A DNA stretch of 20,113 nt from positions 1 to 20,113 of the forward strand of contig VAZH01000024.1 in NCBI GenBank assembly GCA_005884465.1. The letters run 5' to 3'. This document shows, piece by piece, positions 13,018-20,113 of the stretch. The translations under genes and the position numbers were made by a program. Below the pieces are notes generated by a model. The model saw nothing but the letters and a program-made list of their open reading frames with translations, was not told the origin of the DNA and made no database searches. Within the stretch, counting starts at the first letter, position 1; the number at the start of each line of letters is the position of its first letter. This stretch comes from Alphaproteobacteria bacterium. Its GTDB lineage: Bacteria > Pseudomonadota > Alphaproteobacteria > Rhizobiales > Xanthobacteraceae.

Positions 13018-15723
13018 ATGAAGCATCAACGCAGTTTCGTATTGGCCTTGCTCTCGGTGCTTCTTTTCGGAAGCCTGGCCTCTGTTAGTGCCCAGGCGGC
13101 GGAGAAACGCCTCGGGCTGGTCGTCGGCAACGCGAATTATTCGTCCGGAGCTCTTCCGACACCTGCCAACGATGCCGGATTGATCGCGCAAACGCTTCAG
13201 GCCGCCGGTTTCGATGTGGTCGGCGTTCGCGACCTTGATCAGGATTCGCTGCGGCGCACGTTCCGGGATTTCATCGCCAAGGTATCTGCGGCTGGCCCGG
13301 ATACGGTGGCTTTCGTCTATCTCAGCGGCTACGGATTGCAGCTGGAAGGCGAAAACTATTTTGTGCCAACGGATGCGAACATTGCGCGTGATGTCAATGT
13401 CTCCTCCGAGGCTTTACGTCTTTCGGACTACACCAAGCCGCTTGCGGCTCTCGGAATCAAGGCGAGCATCGTGGTTCTTGACGGGGCTCGCGCCAACCCG
13501 TTCGCCAAATCCGGTCCACCGCTTGCCGGTGGCCTGGCCCTTGTCGAGCCGGACCCGGGAACCTTGATCGCATTTAACGCCGCGCCGGGAACGGTGGCGC
13601 AGAACGAGGCGGGTCCGTATTCGTCCTACGCCCAGGCTCTTGCGGAGATGATGCGCGAGGGCGGACTGCCGGTGACGGAAGTGTTCAACCGGGTTCGGCT
13701 TCGGGTGAACGACATCACCAAGGGCGCGCAGGTGCCATGGAACGCGTCAAGGCTGCCGGCGCCGTTTTACTTTTTTGAGCGGGCGCCGGATGCACCGCCG
13801 CCCCCGGTTTCGCCCGAACAGACGTCAGCGATCCGATCGAAGCCGATCCGTGATTTCGACGTGCGGGAGGCCTACCTGGCAGCTCTCGATCGCGACAATC
13901 TGCAGGACTACGAAAGCTTCCTCGTTGCCTATCCCAGGGATCCGATGGCACGACGGGTGCGAGCCATCGTTGCGGCCCGCCGCGAGGCCATCACGTGGCG
14001 GCGCAGCCGGAGCGTCGATACGCCCGCCGCCTACTGGTCGTATTTGCGTCGCTACCCCAATGGTTTCCACGCCCACGATGCGCGGCGCCGGCTTGCCTAT
14101 TTGGCGGCCGCGCTCGAGCCGCCGCCGCGATTCGAAATCATCGGCTACGATGTGCTGCCGCCGCCGCCGGAAGAGATCATTCACGTCGAACGGCCGGTAT
14201 TGATTTTCGACGATCCGGATTTCGGATTTGAACCTCCGCCGCCGCCTCCGATATTTTTCCTGCCGCCGCGGCCGGTCTATTTTATCGATTTGGCGCCGCC
14301 ACCGCCGCCGGTCTATGAATACGTTCTTCCCGTTCCGGTTTATGTGCCGGTGCCAGTGTGGTGCAATCCACCGCGGTACATTGAGCCGCCGCCGAACAAC
14401 TTCATCTACAACAACATTCACAACACCGTCGTGATCAACAACACCACCAATACGGTTACGGTGACCAATCCGGCCGGGCAGATTCAGACAATCTCGCCGC
14501 CAGCTCAGTCCCCCGCGTCCCAACCGCAATCTCCCGCTGCAGGGCCGCAGCCTTCGGGGCCGCAGCCTCCGCCTGCCGGCGCAAAATCATCGCCGGGTGC
14601 CGGCATTGCCGCTGCCGGCATTGCCGGAGCCGGAGCTGCTGCCTTGCTCGCGCCTTCACTGCCGCCGTCGGTCGCTCCAAAGGCGGTACCGGTTCAGAAC
14701 ACCACTGCGCCAAGCACTCCGGCTCCCGGTTCGACGCCGCCCGCTGGCACGGCACCGACACCCGGCAAACCACCGGTCGCCGGTCAGCCGCAGCCTGCAC
14801 CTTCGCCGGTTGGTCCCGGGCAAGCACAGAAACAGGTTGTGCCTGAAAGCAAAGGCGGACAACCGCCGCCTGGATCAGGCGGACAACCGCTGCCGTCAAT
14901 AAACGGCAAGCCACCGGTCGCCGGTCAGCCGCAGCCTTCTCCTTCGCCGACGGCTCCTGGCCAGGCGCAGAAGCAGCCGGTGCCGGAAAGCAAAGGCGGA
15001 CAACCGTTGCCTGGAGCCGGCGGACAGCCGCTGCCGCCGATAAACGGCAAGCCACCGGTCACGGGTCAGCCGTTGCCTGCTCCTTCGCCGACGGCTCCTG
15101 GCCAGGCGCAGAAGCAGGCGGTGCCGGAAACCAAAGGCGGACAACCGTTGCCGGGATCAGGCGGACGGCCGCTGCCGTCAGTAAACGGCAAGCCACCGGT
15201 CACCGGTCAGCCGCTGCCTGCACCTTCGCAGCCGACACAACCCTCCGCTCCAGGGCAGCCGCCGAAACCATCGTTGCCCGAATCCAAAAGCGGACAGCCG
15301 CCGTCCCTGCCGACTCAACCGAAGCCACCAGCGGTCGCGCCACCGCCACCGGCCCCACCGCCTGCCGCGCGCCCGACGCCTCCGCCGCCGCCTCCCGCTG
15401 CGCGTCCGACACCGCCGCCACCGCCGCCTCCTGCTGCGCGCCCGACGCCTCCGCCCCCGCCGCCTCCCGCTGCGCGTCCGGCTCCGCCGCCACCGCCGCG
15501 TCCAGCGCCACCGCCTCCCGTTGCGCGTCCGGCACCGCCACCGCCGCCTGTGGCGCGCCCGGCGCCGCCACCACCACCGCCGCCTGTTGCGCGTCCGGCA
15601 CCGCCACCGCCGCCTGTAGCGCGCCCGGCTCCCCCACCGCCACCGCCTCCGGCCGCGCGTCCGGCTCCGGCGCCCGGAAAGCCGTGCGTGCTTCCAACCG
15701 GTCAACCTTGTCCGGGGCGGTGA
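13018..15723 (+). CDS. Exported caspase-fold (peptidase C14-like) pseudoenzyme with long proline-rich repeat tail
   Basis: Protein of 901 residues. The start at MKHQRSFVLALLSV gives a clean signal peptide (to about residue 28) although no clear RBS precedes it; a GTG at 12970 would add 16 residues. Residues 30-250 follow the bacterial caspase pattern: RLGLVVGNANY, PTPANDAGLIAQTLQAAGFDV, FVYLSGYGLQLEGENYFVPTDA, VVLDGARANPF, and a substrate-pocket region to WNASRL. The catalytic His of SGHG is Tyr105 and the Cys of LDACR is Ala157, so peptidase activity is not expected. Residues about 283-365 contain two helical repeats ending in YP (FLVAYPRDPMARR, YLRRYPNGFHAHDARR). Next come Pro-rich segments, an Asn/Thr-rich strand (NNIHNTVVINNTTNTVTVTN, about 463-482), a Gly/Ala segment, 47-residue repeats and a final PPPPPAARP tail. 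It is likely a periplasmic or surface-associated binding protein (inference). Confidence 0.88.
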   Translation: MKHQRSFVLALLSVLLFGSLASVSAQAAEKRLGLVVGNANYSSGALPTPANDAGLIAQTLQAAGFDVVGVRDLDQDSLRRTFRDFIAKVSAAGPDTVAFVYLSGYGLQLEGENYFVPTDANIARDVNVSSEALRLSDYTKPLAALGIKASIVVLDGARANPFAKSGPPLAGGLALVEPDPGTLIAFNAAPGTVAQNEAGPYSSYAQALAEMMREGGLPVTEVFNRVRLRVNDITKGAQVPWNASRLPAPFYFFERAPDAPPPPVSPEQTSAIRSKPIRDFDVREAYLAALDRDNLQDYESFLVAYPRDPMARRVRAIVAARREAITWRRSRSVDTPAAYWSYLRRYPNGFHAHDARRRLAYLAAALEPPPRFEIIGYDVLPPPPEEIIHVERPVLIFDDPDFGFEPPPPPPIFFLPPRPVYFIDLAPPPPPVYEYVLPVPVYVPVPVWCNPPRYIEPPPNNFIYNNIHNTVVINNTTNTVTVTNPAGQIQTISPPAQSPASQPQSPAAGPQPSGPQPPPAGAKSSPGAGIAAAGIAGAGAAALLAPSLPPSVAPKAVPVQNTTAPSTPAPGSTPPAGTAPTPGKPPVAGQPQPAPSPVGPGQAQKQVVPESKGGQPPPGSGGQPLPSINGKPPVAGQPQPSPSPTAPGQAQKQPVPESKGGQPLPGAGGQPLPPINGKPPVTGQPLPAPSPTAPGQAQKQAVPETKGGQPLPGSGGRPLPSVNGKPPVTGQPLPAPSQPTQPSAPGQPPKPSLPESKSGQPPSLPTQPKPPAVAPPPPAPPPAARPTPPPPPPAARPTPPPPPPPAARPTPPPPPPPAARPAPPPPPRPAPPPPVARPAPPPPPVARPAPPPPPPPVARPAPPPPPVARPAPPPPPPPAARPAPAPGKPCVLPTGQPCPGR
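14764..15318 (+). repeat. Tandem 141-bp coding repeats (47 residues each)
   Basis: Three full in-frame copies at 14764-14904, 14905-15045 and 15046-15186, then a diverged fourth from 15187. Each begins GKPPV(A/T)GQP, passes through APSP...PGQAQKQ, a VPE(S/T)KGGQP block, and ends GG(Q/R)PLP followed by two residues and Asn. Copies two and three are most alike. The exact multiple-of-three period and Pro/Gly/Gln-rich content point to an extended, flexible linker that can change copy number by slippage or recombination. Confidence 0.9.
15337..15680 (+). repeat. Low-complexity polyproline-coding tract
   Basis: Codes for about ten short blocks of four to eight prolines spaced by (A/V)ARP(T/A), inside the 3' end of the caspase-like gene. 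The G+C-rich CCGCC runs produce long spurious open frames on the minus strand. Such tracts slow ribosomes and usually need elongation factor P. In the protein this would form stiff polyproline II helices, as in periplasm- or wall-spanning linkers. Confidence 0.85.
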
Positions 15724-15964
15724 CGCCGGTTGACGCTGAAAGTGCAGTGGCGATGAAGCAAAAGCGCTCGGGATGCCAAGGAGCAGCTCCGAGAGGGCCC
15801 ATGAAATCAGTCAGCAGGCGTAAATCCCCTGCTTTCCCCACAAAATCGCGAACTGGGCTTGCAAAAAAATAATTGTCCGTTCGCGTTCAGACTTAACAAA
15901 GCTTTAATTGCGCAATGTATGATGGTCGGTACGGCGGCCGTGTACCGCGACTTGGGGAAACATT

Positions 15965-16252
15965 ATGGGCAAAATCGCGTCAGCTATCGTGGCGGTTGCG
16001 TTGGTCACGAGTCCGCTTGCATTACCGGTATCTGCAAGAGCGGAGAATGGTCAAATCGCCGCCGGCGTGGTGGGTGGACTAATTGGTGGAGCGTTGCTCG
16101 GCGGCGCTCTGGCGTCGCGGCCCCCTCCGCCGCCGCCGGTTTATTACGCGCCGGCGCCGGTCTATATTGAGGAGCCTGCCTGCCGTCTCGTTCGCGAGCG
16201 CTTCTGGGACGGCTATGGCTGGCAAGTTCGCCGCGTCCAGGTTTGCGATTGA
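15965..16252 (+). CDS. Small exported glycine-zipper/proline-rich protein, 95 aa, function unknown
   Basis: ATG start with GGGGAAA eight or so bases upstream. Residues 1-26 form a signal peptide (MGKIASAIVAVALVTSPLALPVSARA). Residues about 30-52 (IAAGVVGGLIGGALLGGALAS) are a glycine-zipper hydrophobic segment, followed by a PPPPPP run, then YYAPAPVYIEEP and a C-terminal motif ACRLVRERFWDGYGWQVRRVQVCD with two cysteines that could form a disulfide. This layout is common in small envelope proteins of Bradyrhizobium relatives, but I know of no assigned function. The 241-base gap before it (15724-15964) holds no visible gene; it contains the palindrome ATTGCGCAAT at 15907-15916 next to a TATGAT that could be a -10 element. 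The gene ends at a strong terminator. Confidence 0.8.
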   Translation: MGKIASAIVAVALVTSPLALPVSARAENGQIAAGVVGGLIGGALLGGALASRPPPPPPVYYAPAPVYIEEPACRLVRERFWDGYGWQVRRVQVCD

Positions 16253-16296
16253 TCGCAGAACTTTTCTGCGCTCCCGGCTTGAACAAAATCAAATCC

Positions 16297-16319
16297 GGCC
16301 GCCCTTGGGCGGCCTTTTT
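16297..16319 (+). terminator. Rho-independent terminator
   Basis: An exact 8-bp stem GGCCGCCC (16297-16304) and GGGCGGCC (16307-16314) is followed by five T residues. It lies 45 bases after the stop of the small exported protein. The opposite strand of the stem is followed by a weaker T-rich stretch, so it may also help end the ycjX-ycjF transcript that converges here. Confidence 0.88.
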
Positions 16320-16347
16320 GTTTGGCCCAGCGATCGCGCCGGATAGC

Positions 16348-17379
16348 CTACGCCTCGTCGTCGCGTTTGCGCAGCAGGTCCTTGGCGAGATCGGCGAGCG
16401 CGGGCCGGGGCAATGCGGTGAACGGCAGCGGGCGGGTGACGTCGATGGCCGCGAGCCCGAGCCGGGCGGTGAGCAGCCCATTGAGAACGCCTTCGCCAAG
16501 ACGTTGCGACAATTTTGCCGCGATGCCATGGCCGAGCATCTGCTGGATCAGGCCGTCGCTCGCCGCCATTCCGCCGGTGATCGCCACATGCGCGATGACG
16601 TGACGCATCAGGGCGATCATGCCCAGCGCACCCGGCCGCCCGCCGTAGAGCCGCGCCAATTGCCGGATCAGCCGCAGCGACGCTGCGAAGACGAACAGCA
16701 CGTCGATCAATGCGCGCGGGCTGACAGCGGTGACCAGCGAAACGCGCTGCGCCGCCGACGAGACCAGGCGGCGCGCCTCCTGGTCCAACGGCGTCATCAA
16801 CTCGCGCTCCGCCAGCCGGATCAGATCGGCGCCGTCGATGATGTCGTCCGTATGGCCTTGCAGCGTGGCGCGCGCCCGCGCCAATTGCGGGTTCTGATGC
16901 TCGAGCCTGAGCAGTTCTCGCACGATGGCCCGGCTTTCCGCACGATCGTCGCTTGCGAGCACCCCGATGGCGCGCAAATGCAATTTTTCGATTGCCGCTA
17001 GACGCGCAAGACCGAACGCTTCGCGCGCGACAACAATGGCAAACGCCAGCGTGGCGGCCAACGCAAAAGCCAGCCCGACAAGGCCGAGGCCCTCGCTGCG
17101 CGCGAACAGATCCTCGATCAAGCGGGTGACGCCAAGCCCGAGGCCGAGCAGGATCAATCCGCCGATCGCGGTCCAGAACACCGCGCCCCAGCGAAAACCC
17201 CGTTGCGGGCGCAGGACCGGCGCCTCGACCGGAACCGGCAGCGCAGCAGGTTCAAATTCGGGCGTGACGTGGACCGTGCCTCGGGGCGGGCGGCTTGAAT
17301 CCTCCGGATCCATCACAACGACGCCGGGGTCGTCGAGCTTGAAAGTCGCCGGCCGCCGATGATGAGATCGCTCGCTCAT
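16348..17379 (-). CDS. YcjF family membrane protein (TIGR01620/DUF697)
   Basis: Inner-membrane protein of 343 residues of unknown function that is almost always found with YcjX. A proline- and arginine-rich cytoplasmic N-terminus (about 1-45) precedes two membrane helices (about 46-66, AVFWTAIGGLILLGLGLGVT; and about 79-101, LVGLAFALAATLAFAIVVAREAF). A helical soluble region of about 100 residues and a C-terminal DUF697-like hydrophobic domain follow (about 215-335, SLVTAVSPRALIDVLFVFAASLRLIRQLARLYGG). Its ATG overlaps the TGA of ycjX by four bases (ATGA), so translation is coupled. In other bacteria the pair belongs to envelope or phage-shock-type stress regulons; no such regulator is visible here. 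Confidence 0.88.
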   Translation of the reverse strand: MSERSHHRRPATFKLDDPGVVVMDPEDSSRPPRGTVHVTPEFEPAALPVPVEAPVLRPQRGFRWGAVFWTAIGGLILLGLGLGVTRLIEDLFARSEGLGLVGLAFALAATLAFAIVVAREAFGLARLAAIEKLHLRAIGVLASDDRAESRAIVRELLRLEHQNPQLARARATLQGHTDDIIDGADLIRLAERELMTPLDQEARRLVSSAAQRVSLVTAVSPRALIDVLFVFAASLRLIRQLARLYGGRPGALGMIALMRHVIAHVAITGGMAASDGLIQQMLGHGIAAKLSQRLGEGVLNGLLTARLGLAAIDVTRPLPFTALPRPALADLAKDLLRKRDDEA

Positions 17380-18845
17380 TGCAGTCTGTCTCCGATCAGG
17401 AACTGGAGGGCGCGGTCAAGGCGGATGTGAGGCAAAGCGGGCTCGTCGGAGCCTTCGCGTTCGAGCCGTGGCGGGCGAAAGCGAAGAAAGCGAAAATCGG
17501 TCTTTTCGGCTGTGGCGCTGGAGAGGCCGCGAAACGCGCTTTCACCCTTGAACAGCTGTTCCGGATCGGCCGGTAGATCGCCCGGAAAGGTCGCAACCTC
17601 GGTATTGCCGTCGAAGGCTTCGCCGCCGGCGATCTCACCGCACGAGGGTGTGCCGAGGATCGACGGCAATTTGTCGCGACCACGTTGCACCTGGGCCTCG
17701 CGGGTGGCGCGGACCGCGGCCAGCGCGACGACGTCGATATCGGCGCCGGTATCCTCGGCGCGGGACGCGGCCCTGGTCACGGTCCGCCGCAGCACCGCCT
17801 CGAGCCGATCGTGGCTCGAATGGTGCAGGTGATCGGCCTTGGTTGCGGCAAACAAAATGCGATCGATCCGCGGCCGGAACAAACTGGAGAGCAGCGTGCT
17901 GCGGCCGATCCTGAAGCAATCCAGAATTCCCGCCAGCGCCGCTTCGAGGTCGTGCAGCGCCTCCGGTCCCGAGTTGAAGGCCGCCAGCGCATCGACCAAT
18001 ACAACCTGGCGATCGAGCCGCGAGAAATGATCCCGAAAGAACGGACGAACCACCAGATCCTTGTAGGCTTCGTAGCGCCTGGTCATCATGGCCCACAGCG
18101 ATCCCTCGGGCGCCGTGCCGTCGGCCGGCAGATCGAGTGGTGTGAAGGTCAGCGCCGGCGATCCTGCGAGATTGCCCGGCATCAGAAAGCGGCCGGGTGG
18201 AAGCAGGCTCATCGCGAAGCGCTCGTCGCGACAGGCGCGCAGATAATCTGTGAACAGCCGCGCGGCCGTCAGCGCCGCCTGCTCGTCTTCGCGAGCTTGC
18301 GCGTTCAGTGTCGCCAGATGCGAATGCCATTGCGCCGCGAGGCGCGCGCGGGGTCGTTGCCGCGACAACCTAAGGCTCTCACCGGACCATTGCTGGTAGT
18401 TTTTGTTGAGCAGCGGCAGATCGAGCAGCCATTCGCCGGGATAGTCGACGATATCGAGCGTGAGCGTGCGATCCGCGCCATTCTGCCGCTGGTAGTCGAT
18501 CACGAGCCGCAACTCGCTGATATCGACGGTCGAATTCGGCCAGCGCCGCTCCTCGATCAGGGCGCGCACGTGGTTTTCATAGTCGAAGCGCGGCACAGCG
18601 TCGTCGGGTTGCGGCTCAAGCCGGGCGCGAGCGATCCGCCCCGTGGCGAAAGGTTCGAAAATGGGAAAACGACCGCCGCGTGTGAGGCCGTGAATCAGCG
18701 CCGTGATGAAGACGGTCTTGCCGGCACGTGACAATCCGGTGACGCCGAGCCTGACCGTCGGATGGAAAAAGTGGTCGCCATATTCCAATAGGGCCCGCGC
18801 CGACCGCCGCGCCTCCTCGACAATATCGGAAAAACGGAGGGCCAT
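17376..18845 (-). CDS. ycjX: YcjX family P-loop GTPase-like protein (DUF463)
   Basis: Predicted nucleotide-binding protein of 489 residues, the usual family length. The Walker A motif GLSRAGKT sits at residues 37-44 in the context VRLGVTGLSRAGKTVFITALIHGL, a YcjX hallmark. DIVDYPGEWLLDLPLL (131-146) supplies the Walker B/switch II-like element, and LFAATKADHLHHSSHD carries the base-recognition TKxD-type motif. No signal peptide or membrane helix is present, so it acts in the cytoplasm, probably at the membrane with its partner. Only a weak RBS precedes the ATG. It is the first gene of a two-gene unit with ycjF. Its cellular role is unsettled; a link to envelope stress is known for some relatives but not shown by this sequence. 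Confidence 0.92.
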   Translation of the reverse strand: MALRFSDIVEEARRSARALLEYGDHFFHPTVRLGVTGLSRAGKTVFITALIHGLTRGGRFPIFEPFATGRIARARLEPQPDDAVPRFDYENHVRALIEERRWPNSTVDISELRLVIDYQRQNGADRTLTLDIVDYPGEWLLDLPLLNKNYQQWSGESLRLSRQRPRARLAAQWHSHLATLNAQAREDEQAALTAARLFTDYLRACRDERFAMSLLPPGRFLMPGNLAGSPALTFTPLDLPADGTAPEGSLWAMMTRRYEAYKDLVVRPFFRDHFSRLDRQVVLVDALAAFNSGPEALHDLEAALAGILDCFRIGRSTLLSSLFRPRIDRILFAATKADHLHHSSHDRLEAVLRRTVTRAASRAEDTGADIDVVALAAVRATREAQVQRGRDKLPSILGTPSCGEIAGGEAFDGNTEVATFPGDLPADPEQLFKGESAFRGLSSATAEKTDFRFLRFRPPRLEREGSDEPALPHIRLDRALQFLIGDRLQ

Positions 18846-19024
18846 ACGGGCTGGGGAACTCGATTTGATGGGGGCGGTTGGCGGGAGAGCTATCGGAAAG
18901 TGGCGATTAACGGGCAGAAATCAAGTTTCATACTTCGGACGCGATTTGGTTAGAGGAATTTCAGGGTTCGTTGACCTCACCTGAGGTATGTTTTAACGCT
19001 GCAACCAAGCTTGCCGGAACCGCC

Positions 19025-19720
19025 ATGACTGTCTTCAGACTAAAGCAATTCGCCTCGACCTCCGCCCATGCGATGGCGGGCGCCGTCCGCTGGAATTACG
19101 ATCGGGCCGAACTGATCGCCGACGGCGTCGTGCACGGAATTGGCGTGTTCGGTGGCGTGGTCGCGGCCACGGTGCTGATCGTGCTCGCCGCGGTCTATGC
19201 CTCGCCGTTTGAAGTGGCTGTTGTCTCGGTTTACGTTGCCGGGCTGCTGGCCATGCTGGTGTTGTCGGCGACCTATAATCTATGGCCGATCTCGCGGGCC
19301 AAATGGCTGCTGCGCCGCTTTGATCACTCCGCGATCTATGTGCTGATTGCGGCGACCTATACGCCGTTCATCACGCAATTGAAGGACAGCATCTTCGCCG
19401 TCGCGCTGCTGATCGGCGTCTGGTGCGTGGCGATTGTCGGGGCCGTGCTCAAGCTGGTGTTGCCGGGCCGTTTCGACCGGCTCTCGGTCGGCCTCTTTCT
19501 GGCGATGGGCTGGAGCGGCGCCATGCTCTATGATGCCGTCGTGGCGGTGCTGCCGGCGATGGCGCTCTGGTTCGTGATCGCGGGCGGCGCGCTGTATAGT
19601 CTGGGTGTGATCTTTCACGCCTGGCAGCGGCTTCGCTTCCAGAACGTGATCTGGCATTCTTTCGTGCTGTTGGGCGCGGCCTGCCATTACACGGCTGTGC
19701 TCGACCTCGTCCTGACCTAG
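19025..19720 (+). CDS. Hemolysin III / PAQR family membrane protein (TrhA-like)
   Basis: Seven-helix inner-membrane protein of 231 residues. I chose the ATG at 19025 (MTVFRLKQF); an in-frame upstream extension to 18971 lacks support, and the RBS is weak for either. Family landmarks are ELIADGVVHGIGVFGG (His37) in the first helix, SATYNLWP...LLRRFDHSAIYVLIAATYTPF (Ser81, Asp100, His101) and WHSFVLLGAACHY (His211, His221) in the last. These His, Asp and Ser residues form the zinc site of the CREST/PAQR hydrolase-like fold. Bacterial members were named for haemolytic activity in Bacillus cereus, but in most species they influence membrane lipid balance. The preceding 179 bases up to ycjX are a divergent promoter region with no clear elements. 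An SDR gene follows after 30 bases. Confidence 0.9.
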   Translation: MTVFRLKQFASTSAHAMAGAVRWNYDRAELIADGVVHGIGVFGGVVAATVLIVLAAVYASPFEVAVVSVYVAGLLAMLVLSATYNLWPISRAKWLLRRFDHSAIYVLIAATYTPFITQLKDSIFAVALLIGVWCVAIVGAVLKLVLPGRFDRLSVGLFLAMGWSGAMLYDAVVAVLPAMALWFVIAGGALYSLGVIFHAWQRLRFQNVIWHSFVLLGAACHYTAVLDLVLT

Positions 19721-19750
19721 AGATTTGATTGCAAAAAAGCTGAGGTAGCG

Positions 19751-20113
19751 GTGCAGGTGACGGACAAAATCGTGGTTGTCACCGGCGGCGCCAAAGGCAT
19801 TGGGCGCGCGCTCTGCGAAGCCTTTCATCGCGCCGGTGCGGCGAGGGTCGTCGTCGCCGATATTGATCCGGCGGGAGCGAGAGCCGTCGCGGCTTTGATC
19901 GACGGCGCGGCATTCAAATGCGATGTCGGGAAGGAGAAAGACATTCGCCACGTCATCGAGGAGACCGAGCGGCAGTTCGGCCCGATTGCGCTGTTTTGCT
20001 CCAATGCCGGCGTCGGCGGCGGGTTCGACCCGCTGTCCGAGAACGCCGGCGGAACTTCCGATGAGCCATGGTCGAGAAGCTGGGCGGTCCACGTCATGGC
20101 GCATGTCTATGCT
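19751..20113 (+). CDS. Short-chain dehydrogenase/reductase (SDR) family oxidoreductase, 3'-truncated
   Basis: The first 121 codons of an SDR that run open to the right edge. GTG at 19751 follows GAGG at 19742-19745; a second in-frame GTG at 19757 is an alternative start. The Rossmann nucleotide-binding motif is intact in VVVTGGAKGIGRALCEAF (TGxxxGIG), followed by ADIDPAGA after the second strand, where Asp favours NAD over NADP. FKCDVG supplies the adenine-contacting Asp, and LFCSNAG matches the conserved NAG segment. The catalytic Ser-Tyr-Lys lies beyond the window, so the substrate is unknown. The spacing of 30 bases from the PAQR gene permits co-transcription. Confidence 0.9.
   Translation, partial: MQVTDKIVVVTGGAKGIGRALCEAFHRAGAARVVVADIDPAGARAVAALIDGAAFKCDVGKEKDIRHVIEETERQFGPIALFCSNAGVGGGFDPLSENAGGTSDEPWSRSWAVHVMAHVYA

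Noticed and set aside
14764..15318. Regular repeats considered as a CRISPR array
   Set aside because: The period is 141 bp, the copies are directly adjacent without unique spacers and keep the reading frame of a protein.
15178..15841. Minus-strand frames of Arg/Trp-rich or Ala/Val-rich repeats
   Set aside because: These are readings of the CCGCC-rich polyproline tract on the wrong strand.
17685..18731. 348-codon plus-strand frame opposite ycjX
   Set aside because: Antisense to a gene with intact Walker A and YcjX signatures; no independent support.

Overview
The window reads as a chromosomal segment of an alphaproteobacterium of the Bradyrhizobium/Rhodopseudomonas group (Nitrobacteraceae). 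This rests on the high G+C coding style, a short PutA without a DNA-binding domain, an aromatic-acid type MFS carrier, a CaiB/BaiF CoA-transferase, a SorAB sulfite dehydrogenase, a YcjX/YcjF pair, and two kinds of intergenic palindromic repeat that I recall as common in that group. It is an inference from sequence; no search was run. I see no rRNA, tRNA, CRISPR array, prophage or transposase gene.

Layout. Positions 1-1306 (+) hold the C-terminal part of an AAHS-type transporter and a 54-residue membrane protein translated just behind it. Positions 1307-1684 are a composite of palindromic repeats in which a 232-bp MITE-like element has split an older repeat. Positions 1685-6219 (-) carry a CoA-transferase and the bifunctional proline catabolic enzyme PutA, separated by a second intact copy of the older repeat family. 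A divergent exported protein (6366-6992, +) has what looks like a transglutaminase-type Cys-His-Asp triad. Positions 7142-9167 (-) hold a cold-shock protein and the sorA-sorB pair, with a recognisable promoter ahead of sorA.

Positions 9372-11108 (-) encode the most unusual enzyme here: a multi-helix membrane domain with several histidines, a [2Fe-2S] ferredoxin domain and a class III nucleotide cyclase domain in one chain. It looks like a redox- or respiration-coupled second-messenger synthase, and it sits directly upstream of the sulfite oxidase genes on the same strand. Divergent from it is a GT39/ArnT-like membrane glycosyltransferase (11288-12910, +) with an 18-bp operator-like palindrome just before its ribosome binding site. 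Next comes a 901-residue exported caspase-fold protein (13018-15723, +) whose catalytic His and Cys are replaced by Tyr and Ala, followed by a long proline-rich repetitive tail. A small exported glycine/proline-rich protein (15965-16252, +) ends at a strong intrinsic terminator.

The right end has the translationally coupled ycjX-ycjF pair (18845 to 16348, -), a hemolysin III/PAQR-family membrane protein (19025-19720, +) and the start of a short-chain dehydrogenase that runs off the edge (19751-20113, +). Most of the window is ordinary housekeeping or catabolic content. The redox-cyclase fusion, the dead caspase and the nested repeat insertion are the parts most worth a second look.
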